Shown here: piece by piece, positions 1 through 7,751 of the stretch
Numbering within the stretch: the stretch's first letter is position 1
How the letters are laid out: the number at the start of each line of letters is the position of its first letter
Assembly (NCBI RefSeq): GCF_004793885.1
Contig: NZ_SRYG01000004.1
Span: forward strand, 1-64,000
Reading direction: 5' to 3'
Source: Dubosiella muris
GTDB lineage: Bacteria; Bacillota_I; Bacilli_A; Erysipelotrichales; Erysipelotrichaceae
DNA: 64,000 nucleotides
Position numbers and translations under genes: made by a program
Notes under the pieces: generated by a model
What the model was told of the DNA's origin: nothing
The model's input: the letters and a program-made list of their open reading frames with translations, nothing else
Database searches by the model: none

Positions 1-14
1 CAAACAGCTTGTTT

Positions 15-43
15 ATATTACTTCTCTTTCTCCCGTTCGTCAA
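15..43 (-). promoter_or_regulatory. Strong sigma-A promoter firing off the left edge (rRNA-like)
   Basis: On the minus strand a -35 TTGACG (38-43) and a -10 TAATAT (15-20) are separated by exactly 17 bases, with an A/T-rich stretch upstream (44-80) that could act as an UP element. Transcription would leave the window at the left. The layout resembles rRNA or tRNA operon promoters, but the transcribed gene is outside the window, so its identity is inference. I see no gene in the rest of positions 44-182. Confidence 0.6.
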
Positions 44-182
44 CCCTTGTTTTGACTTTTTTAACAAGTTTGTCGTTTTCGAGAGGCGTTTCCTTAACGC
101 TCACTTATCATACCGCACTCCTCATCAACTGTCAACTACTTTTTATATCTTTTTTAAAGAAATTTAGATGACAGATGAAGGG

Positions 183-216
183 AGAAAAAAAGAGCGAACA
201 CGTTCTTTCGCTCTTT
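183..216 (-). terminator. Rho-independent terminator of nagB
   Basis: Ten-base arms 189-198 (AAAGAGCGAA) and 207-216 (TTCGCTCTTT) form a perfect stem. The A-run at 185-191 reads as a U-tract on the minus strand, just downstream of the nagB stop codon. Confidence 0.85.
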
Positions 217-227
217 GTCTTTCATCA

Positions 228-944
228 TTATTTTGAAAGCTTGCTTGCCGCTTCCTTGTCGATAAACACGACAACATCGTCATGATTTTGAAGAATGGAA
301 GCCGGGCATGCTGGATCCACAGCGCCTTCCACCATGGCTTTTACCGCGTCCGCTTTGTTGGCTCCGTTAGCCACCAGCAGGATTTTCTTCGCTTTCATGA
401 TCGTTCCGATTCCTTGCGTAATCGCTTGCGTCGGCACTTTGTTGATGTCGTTATCGAAGAAACGCGCGTTCGCTTCCCGTGTATTTTCCGTCAAATCCAC
501 GATATGTGTCGGTTCGTCGAATGGAGTGCCCGGTTCGTTGAAACCGATATGTCCGTTTTGACCAATTCCAAGCACCTGGATGTCGACACCATTGACCGCG
601 TCCTCGTATTTTTCGCAATCTTCTTTCGTATTGCCGTAAGGAACATGCGTGTTCGCCGGATCAATGTCGATACCCGAGAACAAATTTTCGTTCATGAACG
701 TGTAATACGATTGCAGATCGTTGCGGTCGATTCCCACATACTCGTCCAGATTATACGTTACGACGTCTTTATAGCTCGTTCCGTTTTCCTTATGATCTTT
801 GATCATGTCCTGATACATGCCGACTGGCGACGATCCGGTTGCCAGACCTAATACGGAGGCCGGTTTTTCAACGACTTGTTCCTTGATCACTTCGAACGCC
901 TTGTTCGAAAGATCATCATAATTTTCACACACTACAACTTTCAT
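228..944 (-). CDS. nagB: Glucosamine-6-phosphate deaminase
   Basis: This cytosolic enzyme converts glucosamine-6-phosphate to fructose-6-phosphate and ammonia, feeding amino sugars into glycolysis. The 238-residue protein has the usual length of the short Gram-positive NagB form. Visible motifs are the phosphate-loop LATGSSP (residues 34-40), the catalytic Asp in NLDEYVG (Asp67) and the NGHIGFNEP segment (about 130-138) with the ring-opening His132. A GGAG site precedes the ATG. The gene has its own promoter with a NagR/dre-like site over the -10 and ends in a terminator. The GH1 gene upstream runs in the same direction, so read-through is possible. nagA and nagR are not in the window. Confidence 0.97.
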   Translation of the reverse strand: MKVVVCENYDDLSNKAFEVIKEQVVEKPASVLGLATGSSPVGMYQDMIKDHKENGTSYKDVVTYNLDEYVGIDRNDLQSYYTFMNENLFSGIDIDPANTHVPYGNTKEDCEKYEDAVNGVDIQVLGIGQNGHIGFNEPGTPFDEPTHIVDLTENTREANARFFDNDINKVPTQAITQGIGTIMKAKKILLVANGANKADAVKAMVEGAVDPACPASILQNHDDVVVFIDKEAASKLSK

Positions 945-962
945 ATTTTGCTTACTCCTTCG

Positions 963-979
963 TTGGTATAGTCATTATA
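963..979 (-). promoter_or_regulatory. nagB -10 element overlapped by a dre-like operator
   Basis: On the minus strand a TATAAT (974-979) preceded by TGA makes an extended -10 for nagB. The overlapping + strand sequence TTGGTATAGTCATT (963-976) resembles the dre operator of the GntR-family amino-sugar repressor NagR/YvoA, whose core is TGGTNTAGACCA-like. Position over the -10 fits repression relieved by amino-sugar phosphates. The operator assignment is inference from motif and gene context. Confidence 0.55.
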
Positions 980-1048
980 TCATTCATACTCCGGTAAAGC
1001 CACCGCTGAAAGCGGTTTTTACACGATAAGCCTGTCTTTTTTCGCTTA

Positions 1049-1070
1049 TTGGTATAGACCAAGCGGTCTA
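1049..1070. promoter_or_regulatory. Second dre-like operator palindrome upstream of nagB
   Basis: TTGGTATAGACCAA (1049-1062) has perfect TTGGT/ACCAA arms and overlaps a second dyad, TAGACC-AAGC-GGTCTA (1055-1070). It lies about 86 bases from the site over the nagB -10, in the gap between the GH1 stop and nagB. Paired sites like these suit a GntR/NagR-type dimer. The regulator gene is not in the window. Confidence 0.6.
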
Positions 1071-1102
1071 AATTGGAGAAGCTCGCGACCTCTCCTGTCT
1101 CT

Positions 1103-2527
1103 TTAGTCGCTCAAGTCCTCCCCGTTGCTGGCAATGACTTTTTTATACCAGTAGAACGAGTCTTTCCGGTAACGGTTCAAAGTGCCTAAATCAAACTCGT
1201 CACGATCCACATAAATGAATCCATACCGCTTTTTCATCCCCTCGTGCGTGGAAATCAAGTCGATCGCGCTCCAAGGATTGTAGCCCAGCATTTGCGCGCC
1301 ATCCGTGATGGCTTCCTGGATTTGCGCGATATGCTGGCGCAAGTATTCGATTCGATACGGATCGTGGACCTTTCCGTCCTCTGTCAGCGTGTCGTAGGCG
1401 CCCAATCCGTTTTCCGTGACAAGCAGCGGCAAATGGTAGCGCGAATCCATCTCGCGAATCGTCGCGCGGAAGCCAACCGGGTCGATTTCCCAGCCAAATT
1501 CCGTCGTCACCAGATTTGGATTCCGGAATCCTTTGTACATTCCCGCCTCGATGCTTCCGCTTTGCTGGTCCGCCACCGCGTCCGCCAAAACTTCCTCATC
1601 CGAGGCGGCTTCCACCGTCGCGGTGTTGTAGTAGTTGAAGCCGATGAAATCCGGATGCGCGTTTTTCATCGCCTCCTCGTCACCAGGCGCAAACGTCGGC
1701 GTCGCGTCGTTTTCTTCCAAATAGCTCCATACGATCGCGTTGTAAATGCCGTAAACCGCCATATCCAGATACAGCCAGTTTCGAATCGCGTTGAAGTTTT
1801 GCGCCGCGATCACGTCCTCCGGCTTGCATGTGGCCGGATACACTAGCGAGATGTTTGGCGCCGGTCCGATCTTGGCTTCCGGCAGCATCTGGTGGCAAAG
1901 CACCATCGCTTTCGCCTGCGCGACAAGCATGTGGTGGTTTTGCTGGTACACTTCCTTTAAAACGTTCGTGCAGCCTTCCGGAATCATCAAAGTCCCGATC
2001 ACCGGACCAACCAAAGTAAGCATGTTTTGCTCGTTGATCGTCAGCCAGTACTTGACGCGGTCCCCGAAGTTTTCAAACAGTACCCGGGCGAAGTCGACAA
2101 ACCATTGCACCGAATCCGGGTTGCCCCAGCTTCCGCGCTCGTCCAGCGCCGCCGGCATGTCGAAATGGAACATCGTCACGATCGGCTCGATGCCGTACTT
2201 CAAGCACTCGTCGATCAGTTCGTTGTAAAAGTCGATTCCCTTCTGGTTGATTTCGCCGGTTCCCTTTGGCAGGATCCGCGTCCAGGCGATCGAGAACCGG
2301 TACGATTTGAATCCCATTTCCGCCATCAGGGCGACGTCCTCTTTCATGTGATGGTAATGATCCGCGCAAACCGTCAAATCCGACGTGCCTTCCGGCACTT
2401 CCTTCACGTCCTGGCATGAAGGGCCTTTGCCGTCTTCCAGATTCGCTCCTTCGACCTGATACGCCGAAGTCGAGGCGCCCCAGAAAAAGTTTTCCGGAAA
2501 CGGCTTTCGTGTTTTATGTTTCATCAA
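1103..2527 (-). CDS. Glycoside hydrolase family 1, 6-phospho-beta-glucosidase type
   Basis: A cytosolic retaining hydrolase expected to cleave phosphorylated beta-glucosides delivered by a PTS. The 474-residue length is normal for GH1. It begins with the family N-terminal PENFFWGASTSAYQVEG, carries the acid/base Glu in TINEQN (Glu166) and the nucleophile Glu in VTENG (about 372). The C-terminal Ser...KKRYGFIYVD segment is the phosphate-binding signature that separates 6-phospho enzymes from plain beta-glucosidases. It follows the PTS IIB gene by 20 bases on the same strand, so they are probably cotranscribed. The exact sugar (cellobiose, salicin or other) cannot be told from sequence. Confidence 0.93.
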   Translation of the reverse strand: MMKHKTRKPFPENFFWGASTSAYQVEGANLEDGKGPSCQDVKEVPEGTSDLTVCADHYHHMKEDVALMAEMGFKSYRFSIAWTRILPKGTGEINQKGIDFYNELIDECLKYGIEPIVTMFHFDMPAALDERGSWGNPDSVQWFVDFARVLFENFGDRVKYWLTINEQNMLTLVGPVIGTLMIPEGCTNVLKEVYQQNHHMLVAQAKAMVLCHQMLPEAKIGPAPNISLVYPATCKPEDVIAAQNFNAIRNWLYLDMAVYGIYNAIVWSYLEENDATPTFAPGDEEAMKNAHPDFIGFNYYNTATVEAASDEEVLADAVADQQSGSIEAGMYKGFRNPNLVTTEFGWEIDPVGFRATIREMDSRYHLPLLVTENGLGAYDTLTEDGKVHDPYRIEYLRQHIAQIQEAITDGAQMLGYNPWSAIDLISTHEGMKKRYGFIYVDRDEFDLGTLNRYRKDSFYWYKKVIASNGEDLSD

Positions 2528-2547
2528 TCAATTTCCTTTCCTGTTTT

Positions 2548-3021
2548 CTACTTTAAAACGTCCAGAGATTCCGCTTTCATGCCCGGCACTTTTTTGATTT
2601 CCAGTTCCACGCCGTCTTTTTCCATTTGGCGGAACGCGTTCAAATCTTCCTCGTTCACCGCTACGCCCGGCGCGATCAAATGCTTGCCTTCCTTCATATC
2701 CATATTTCCGATATTGACTTTCTTGATCGGGATCCCGCCCTCGATCAGCTTCAGCGTGTCTTCCGGATTCGCGACCAGAATCATGATCTTCTGATCCTCA
2801 TCCGCCTTCGCCAGCGTGTAAATGGCCTCGTCCACCGTCACATAGCGTGTTTGCGCGTAAGCCGGCGCGGCCATGTTCATCAGTTCCTGCTGCATTTCGT
2901 CCCCAGCTACTTCGTCATTGACAACAAGCATCCAATCTGGTTTCAGTTCCGTGCACCATTGCGAAACGACTTGTCCATGAATCAGGCGGTCGTCGATTCG
3001 CGTTAATAAAATATTCGACAT
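2548..3021 (-). CDS. PTS mannose/sorbose-family EIIB subunit
   Basis: This 157-residue cytosolic phosphocarrier has the family signature RIDDRLIHGQVVSQW near the start, with the phosphorylated His15. It would pass phosphate from EIIA to a sugar moving through EIIC/EIID. Length fits a stand-alone IIB. It is the first gene of a leftward pair with the GH1 glycosidase, suggesting uptake of a beta-glycoside, though this PTS family is better known for hexoses and amino sugars. A CcpA-like site lies just downstream of its promoter. No EIIC or EIID gene is in the window; an EIIA is encoded at 4348-4755. The stop codon is TAG. Confidence 0.93.
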   Translation of the reverse strand: MSNILLTRIDDRLIHGQVVSQWCTELKPDWMLVVNDEVAGDEMQQELMNMAAPAYAQTRYVTVDEAIYTLAKADEDQKIMILVANPEDTLKLIEGGIPIKKVNIGNMDMKEGKHLIAPGVAVNEEDLNAFRQMEKDGVELEIKKVPGMKAESLDVLK

Positions 3022-3040
3022 TGTCCTGTCTCCCTTCTAA

Positions 3041-3054
3041 TGATAGCGCTTATA
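3041..3054. promoter_or_regulatory. Catabolite-responsive element (cre) candidate
   Basis: TGATAGCGCTTATA matches the cre consensus TGWNANCGNTNWCA at every fixed position except one (T for C near the end). It sits between the IIB start and the -10 of its promoter, a classic roadblock position for CcpA-HPr repression. Assignment is by motif and context. Confidence 0.65.
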
Positions 3055-3068
3055 AATTAGCTGTTTTT

Positions 3069-3074
3069 ATTATA
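3069..3074 (-). promoter_or_regulatory. -10 element of the IIB-GH1 operon
   Basis: TATAAT on the minus strand lies 48 bases before the IIB start. No good -35 is visible at the usual distance, so the promoter may need an activator; the divergent AraC-family gene at 3149 is the obvious candidate. That regulatory link is inference. Confidence 0.5.
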
Positions 3075-3148
3075 CACGATTCCAAACGGTTTTTCCCTTT
3101 ACACTATTTAACGATGCGTTTATACTTTTTAATATAAGATATATACGA

Positions 3149-4330
3149 GTGGTGACATTTATGCAAAAAAGAACAACGAACTATTTTTTTAAAAAATATG
3201 GAGACGTCTATTACCGCATGCCGGAAGCGGCGGAAAGTCTGAACGACTCGACGCTCACTTTGCGAGCGAAAAAATTCGATCGGATGTTTTACTCGTCCTC
3301 CGATATTTATATCGCGAACGAGGAAGGCATCTCGATGCTGTTCGTCTCCCAGGACGGCGAGAACTTCGAACAGTTCATTATGCATCGAATCGTCCGGATC
3401 GACCCAAATGTGTATTTTAACATTGTCCCGATTTCCTCGAAGTCCACGATCAATTTGCGCTATAACGAGGAAACGTTCAGGCAAAAAATGATCGCGGAGC
3501 CTATTACCTTTAAGCCAATCGTCCCGCACCTGCAAATCGAGGAGATTTTATCCGCGAGCTTCCACGTCCGCAAAGCGAACTACCACGGCAAAGGGCATGT
3601 CGACGATTTCTTCGAACTCATTTATATCGACCACGGGCGAATCCACCTTTTAGTCGACAACAAAGAGTGCGTGCTCAGCGACTACGACACCCTGGTCGTC
3701 TATCCGGGACAAAACCACGTATTGTACACGACGGAACAAGACTCCTGCTCCTATTTGGTCATCGACTTCCAAATGAGCGAGTATTTTTCCCAGTCGCTTA
3801 AAGACCAGGTTTTCCGGACCGACAAGCGCATTTACAAAATCCTGTCCCGCTTTATGACCTCTTTGGAAAAAAACACCGAGCTGGACGACGATCTGGCGAT
3901 CATTTATTTGAAAGAGGCGCTGCTTTTGCTGCATCAAAACCGGAGCGAAGACCAGCTGGACGACCCGATGCACGAGAACTTTGAAAACACGCTGCTGAAC
4001 GAGATTCTCGTGTACATCCACAACAACTTGTACAGTCCGCTGGCGGTCGAGGACTTGTGCGAGCGCTTCACGATTTCGCGCTCCACGATCCAAAACTTGT
4101 TTCGAAGCCATATCCACACGACCCCGAAACAATACATTTCGGATTTAAAGCTCAACGAGGCGAAAAAGATGATTCTCGAACACAAGTACACGATTTCGGA
4201 AATTTCCACCAAGCTTGGATTCACGAGCATCCACTACTTTTCCCGCAAATTCAAAGAGCACTTCCAAATGTCTCCGACCGAGTTTGCCAAAAGCTCCTAT
4301 ACGAAAAAAGTCCGCCACGATCCTTCGTGA
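3149..4330 (+). CDS. AraC-family transcriptional regulator
   Basis: A 393-residue regulator. The N-terminal ~140 residues are unassigned. A cupin-like sensing region follows (about 140-215, with the motif HLLVDNKECVLSDYDTLVVYPG), and the C-terminal ~100 residues hold the two HTH motifs of the AraC/XylS DNA-binding domain (PLAVEDLCERFTISRSTIQNLF and ISEISTKLGFTSIHYFSRKFK). It is transcribed away from the PTS IIB-GH1 operon with about 127 bases between starts, so it likely senses the sugar and controls that operon. A GTGGTGA ribosome site precedes the ATG. It ends in a terminator that overlaps its own stop codon. Confidence 0.92.
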   Translation: MVTFMQKRTTNYFFKKYGDVYYRMPEAAESLNDSTLTLRAKKFDRMFYSSSDIYIANEEGISMLFVSQDGENFEQFIMHRIVRIDPNVYFNIVPISSKSTINLRYNEETFRQKMIAEPITFKPIVPHLQIEEILSASFHVRKANYHGKGHVDDFFELIYIDHGRIHLLVDNKECVLSDYDTLVVYPGQNHVLYTTEQDSCSYLVIDFQMSEYFSQSLKDQVFRTDKRIYKILSRFMTSLEKNTELDDDLAIIYLKEALLLLHQNRSEDQLDDPMHENFENTLLNEILVYIHNNLYSPLAVEDLCERFTISRSTIQNLFRSHIHTTPKQYISDLKLNEAKKMILEHKYTISEISTKLGFTSIHYFSRKFKEHFQMSPTEFAKSSYTKKVRHDPS

Positions 4331-4342
4331 CGGCTTTTTTTC
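4312..4342 (+). terminator. Terminator overlapping the AraC-gene stop
   Basis: CACGA (4316-4320) and TCGTG (4325-4329) pair around TCCT. The stem is extended by CCG/CGG across one mismatch and followed by seven T. The stop codon TGA at 4328-4330 is inside the hairpin. Confidence 0.7.
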
Positions 4343-4347
4343 TCGTT

Positions 4348-4755
4348 TCACTTTTTTTTCCGAAGCTTAAAATGCCCGATGGCGCTTCTGCCTGTTTCTG
4401 CGGCCTGTTCCGCCAGTCCAACGACATCGTCGTTGAATTTCCGGGCGGTTTCCATCTCAACAAGCATCCCCAGATTGCACCCGGCCACGACTTCGACCTT
4501 TCCGGTCGGCACGCCGATGCGAACGGCGCTTTTGAAAGGCGATCCGCCAATCAGATCCGCCAACACGAGCACACAATCACACGCATCCAGCAAAGACGCC
4601 AGCGCTTGGGACAGCTTCTCCTCCAGACGTCCAACCGAGTCGTCCGCCTCGAAATCCACAAATTCGACCCACTTTGCCGGCCCGGCGATGACTTCCATGG
4701 CGCTCACCATGCCGCTGCCAAACCGGCCGTGTCCTGTCACGAGCAATCCAATCAT
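4348..4755 (-). CDS. PTS mannose-family EIIA subunit
   Basis: A 135-residue cytosolic EIIA with the start MIGLLVTGHGRFGSGM, where His9 is the phosphorylation site, followed by the conserved LADLIGGSPFKSA segment. Length is typical of a separate EIIA-Man domain. It follows an aldose-epimerase-like gene by 10 bases on the same strand, and the two may be cotranscribed. It probably partners the EIIB at 2548-3021, although an AraC gene on the opposite strand lies between them. The membrane subunits EIIC and EIID are absent from the window. Confidence 0.92.
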   Translation of the reverse strand: MIGLLVTGHGRFGSGMVSAMEVIAGPAKWVEFVDFEADDSVGRLEEKLSQALASLLDACDCVLVLADLIGGSPFKSAVRIGVPTGKVEVVAGCNLGMLVEMETARKFNDDVVGLAEQAAETGRSAIGHFKLRKKK

Positions 4756-4765
4756 CGCGCGCTCC

Positions 4766-5632
4766 TTAGTCGCACAGCTCGATCGAATAGCCCGTCTTGA
4801 ACGTTTCGCCTGGCTGCAAGATCAACGTTCCTTCCCGCGCGTAAAAATCGTCGCACGACATGTCGAAATCCGCGTGCCCGTACCAGGGCTCGATGCAAAG
4901 GAAATGGCTGCGTGACGGATGCGACCACAGCGCCAAAAACGGAAAGCCCGGAAAGCGCATCGTCAGCCGCGGCTCGCCCGCGTGCTCAAGCGTCACGCTC
5001 GTGGACGTGTAGTCCTTGTATACGATTGTGGCGTATTTTTCGATTTCGTCCCGGTCCAGCTTCCACGTATCCAGATGCACGTCCTGTTCGCGGGCCGGAA
5101 CGCGCAAGTCGTCGCTAAACACGATTTGCCGCGCGTCCTCCTCGTTTTCAAAACGAATCGAATACTCTTCAAACGTTTCCCCCTCGTATTGCGGCACCCG
5201 GAACGCGGGATGAAGCCCGAAGGAAAACGGCATGTCTTCCGCTCCCGTGTTTTTGATCGTGTAGTCGATGCGGACGGTGCCACCATCAAGACGGTATTCG
5301 ATTTCGTATTCGAAGTCGAAAGGATATTGTTTTCTCGTTTCCTCGTCGCTTGTGTACGTGAAGGCGACCGAGTCCGGCGTCTGCCGGCCTTCCAGCGTTG
5401 CGTAGCGAATCAAACCGTGGTTTTTCATCGAGTATTCGCGTCCGGCGATCGTGTAGGTTTTTTTATACGTCGAGCCGATGATGGGAAACAGCGATGGATT
5501 CGAACCGCTCCACCCTTCATCGCCTTGATAAATTACTTCTAAGTTTTTTTTCTTGTCGATCAGATGCAGCATTTCGCCGCCTTTAGGGGTGCATTCCAGC
5601 TTGATCCGATCGTTTTCCAGTCCGTACGTCAT
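4766..5632 (-). CDS. Aldose 1-epimerase family protein (LacX/YeaD-like)
   Basis: A 288-residue beta-sandwich mutarotase-family protein that would interconvert anomers of aldoses or aldose phosphates in the cytosol. Supporting motifs are the substrate-pocket NHGLIRYA, the FGLHPAFRVP segment with the family His, and a late LEHAGEPRLTMRFPGFPFLALW segment typical of the LacX branch. I chose the ATG at 5632 because GGGAGG stands six bases before it; an upstream in-frame ATG at 5716 has no such site and would add 28 charged residues. It sits just upstream of the PTS EIIA gene, which supports a role in sugar entry. Exact substrate unknown. Confidence 0.85.
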   Translation of the reverse strand: MTYGLENDRIKLECTPKGGEMLHLIDKKKNLEVIYQGDEGWSGSNPSLFPIIGSTYKKTYTIAGREYSMKNHGLIRYATLEGRQTPDSVAFTYTSDEETRKQYPFDFEYEIEYRLDGGTVRIDYTIKNTGAEDMPFSFGLHPAFRVPQYEGETFEEYSIRFENEEDARQIVFSDDLRVPAREQDVHLDTWKLDRDEIEKYATIVYKDYTSTSVTLEHAGEPRLTMRFPGFPFLALWSHPSRSHFLCIEPWYGHADFDMSCDDFYAREGTLILQPGETFKTGYSIELCD

Positions 5633-5721
5633 GTTGACTCCTCCCTTTCCTTTTTGGTTTTCGGTTTTATTCTCTTTCATTCTAGCTTCTTTGCCCGAAA
5701 AAGAAAAGGTCACCACGTGAC

Positions 5722-6567
5722 CTATTCAATAAACGCTTTGATTTCCTCGATTCGCGCTTTCGTTTCATCGTATCCTAGCTGGAACCACGGCTTGAGCTTT
5801 TTTGGATCGGTCGTGTAGCGCGTGACGCCCAGATCCTTATGCGGCCGCAGGACAAGCGCCTTTCCTTCTTTTTCCAGTTCGGCGATGTGATCCCATTGTT
5901 CCTGATACCGTTCGTGGCGATGGCGCAAGTCGTCGACGATTTGCGGATCCTTGTACACCATTTTCGTCAGCCAAAGCTGGTAGCCCGGCGCTTTTTTGCG
6001 GACGTAGCCTTCCTCCTTGGTCGAGATAATGATATGACGTTCGCATCCGTGCTTCTCGGCCTGGCGGATGCTGATCATATCCACCAGCCCGGCGTCGAAA
6101 TATTTTTTCCCCTGAAACTGGTACGGCTTGGTGAGCAGCAGCAGCGCGCAGCTCGCCTTGATCAATGTCATGGACGGATCGACGTAGCTTTTGTCGAAAT
6201 ACTCGATCGTATGCTCTTCCATGTTGTACAAGCCCGTATCCATTGCGGTGGAGCTGCCATAAAACGCCTTGAAATCCAGCGGCGTTTCCTTTTGGATAAA
6301 GTTGTTGGTGCTCTCGATCCCGAAAATGCTCCCTTCCTTTAACCAGGCGGAAAGTCCGACCGCCCCTTTCTGGCTTGGCGCCTCGATCCCCGTCACTTCC
6401 AGACGGCGGATCTGGCGGGACACGTACGGAAGCAGCACTTCCGCGCCGGCCGAAATCCCCACGCAATACGGAACGAGGATGTCTTCTTCCAAAAAGCATT
6501 TGAGAACACCCGCCGTATAGGCGATCTTCGTTCCTCCCCCTTCCGCAACGATTGAAACGTTTTTCAT
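5722..6567 (-). CDS. Patatin-like phospholipase (YjjU-type)
   Basis: A 281-residue serine hydrolase of the bacterial patatin family. It starts with the oxyanion loop EGGGTK (residues 9-14), has the nucleophile elbow GISAG (Ser39) and the catalytic Asp in FDAGLVD, giving a Ser-Asp dyad. No signal peptide or membrane segment is visible, so it should be cytosolic, acting on acyl-lipids. Natural substrate is not predictable. It lies seven bases downstream of the malic enzyme gene on the same strand, part of a leftward run from pepT. Stop codon is TAG. Confidence 0.9.
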   Translation of the reverse strand: MKNVSIVAEGGGTKIAYTAGVLKCFLEEDILVPYCVGISAGAEVLLPYVSRQIRRLEVTGIEAPSQKGAVGLSAWLKEGSIFGIESTNNFIQKETPLDFKAFYGSSTAMDTGLYNMEEHTIEYFDKSYVDPSMTLIKASCALLLLTKPYQFQGKKYFDAGLVDMISIRQAEKHGCERHIIISTKEEGYVRKKAPGYQLWLTKMVYKDPQIVDDLRHRHERYQEQWDHIAELEKEGKALVLRPHKDLGVTRYTTDPKKLKPWFQLGYDETKARIEEIKAFIE

Positions 6568-6574
6568 GCGAATG

Positions 6575-7750
6575 TTACACTTCCTTCCATGTTCGCACGA
6601 CGTGGCTTTCCCGGGCCGCCTGCGCGACCGCCTCGCTCACGGCCGGAACGACCCGCTCGTCCAGCGCCGACACGATAATATATTCCGGCGAAAGCTCCTC
6701 GTCGCCAACGAGGCCGGCAATCGCCTTGACGGCCGCGATCTTCATCGCGTCGTTGATCTCGGTCGCCTGCGCGTCCAGCGCCCCCTTGAAAATGCCCGGG
6801 AACGCCAGCACGTTGTTGATTTGATTCGGATAGTCGCTTCGGCCTGTCCCGATGACTTTGGCCCCCGCTTCCAGCGCGTCGGCCCGCTCGATTTCCGGCA
6901 CCGGATTGGCCATCGCGAACACGATCGGATCCGGCGCCATGGAACGAATCATGTCCTGGCTGACAATGTGCGGCGCGCTGACGCCAATCAAGACGTCGGC
7001 GCCTTTGAGCGCGTCAGCCAGTGTTCCTTGCCGGCCGGTCAAGTTGACCCGGTCGATCAGCTTGCGCTGACCCGATGTCAAATCCATGTCCGGACGCAAA
7101 ATGCCTTGCCGGTCCACGAGAATCACGTTGCCCAGTCCCATATCGAGAATCAAGGTCGCGATCGCGATGCCCGCGCTTCCGGCTCCGTTGACTACGATGA
7201 CCGGATCCTTTTTTTTCGTCAGGCGCAGCGCGTTGAGCAGCGCGGAGCAAACAACGATCGCCGTTCCGTGCTGGTCGTCGTGGAACACCGGAATGTTCAT
7301 GATTTTTTTCAGCCGCTCTTCGACTTCAAAGCAGCGCGGCGCGGCGATGTCTTCCAAATTGATGCCGCCAAAGCTTGGTTCGAGCGCCGCGATGATTTGC
7401 ACGAGCTCGTCGACGTTTTGCGTATTCAGGCAAAGCGGAACGGCGTCGATCCCGCCCAGCGCCTTGAAGAGGACGCATTTTCCTTCCATGACGGGCATGC
7501 CGGCTTCCGGTCCGATGTTACCAAGTCCAAGCACGGCCGAGCCATCGCTGATGACCGCCACCGTGTTGCCTTTGCCCGTGTAGGTGTATACCTGCTTCGG
7601 GTCGTCTTTGATGGCCAGGCATGGCGCGGCGACACCGGGCGTGTAGGCGATGGAAAGATCGTCGTGGCTGGCGATATCCATCTTGTTGACGACTTCCAGC
7701 TTTCCTTTCCATTCCTTGTGTTTTTTCAATGCTTCTTTTGCGTAATCCAT
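6575..7750 (-). CDS. NAD(P)-dependent malic enzyme
   Basis: Oxidatively decarboxylates malate to pyruvate with a metal ion. The 391-residue length matches the short bacterial form. Visible are the N-terminal malic domain (DLSIAYTPGVAAPC, the VISDGSAVLGLGNIGPEAGMP region, and FHDDQHGTAIV for metal binding) and a Rossmann domain with GAGSAGIA. The start is the ATG at 7750, preceded by GGGAG; the stop of pepT lies one base upstream, suggesting translational coupling. In fermentative Bacillota such enzymes feed pyruvate and redox balance. Cofactor preference was not resolved. Confidence 0.95.
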   Translation of the reverse strand: MDYAKEALKKHKEWKGKLEVVNKMDIASHDDLSIAYTPGVAAPCLAIKDDPKQVYTYTGKGNTVAVISDGSAVLGLGNIGPEAGMPVMEGKCVLFKALGGIDAVPLCLNTQNVDELVQIIAALEPSFGGINLEDIAAPRCFEVEERLKKIMNIPVFHDDQHGTAIVVCSALLNALRLTKKKDPVIVVNGAGSAGIAIATLILDMGLGNVILVDRQGILRPDMDLTSGQRKLIDRVNLTGRQGTLADALKGADVLIGVSAPHIVSQDMIRSMAPDPIVFAMANPVPEIERADALEAGAKVIGTGRSDYPNQINNVLAFPGIFKGALDAQATEINDAMKIAAVKAIAGLVGDEELSPEYIIVSALDERVVPAVSEAVAQAARESHVVRTWKEV

Positions 7751-7751
7751 C

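Noticed and set aside
1002-1018. Terminator (CCGCT-GAA-AGCGG-TTTTT) on the + strand
   Set aside because: The stem is only 5-6 bases and no + strand gene precedes it; on the minus strand the T-run is on the wrong side.
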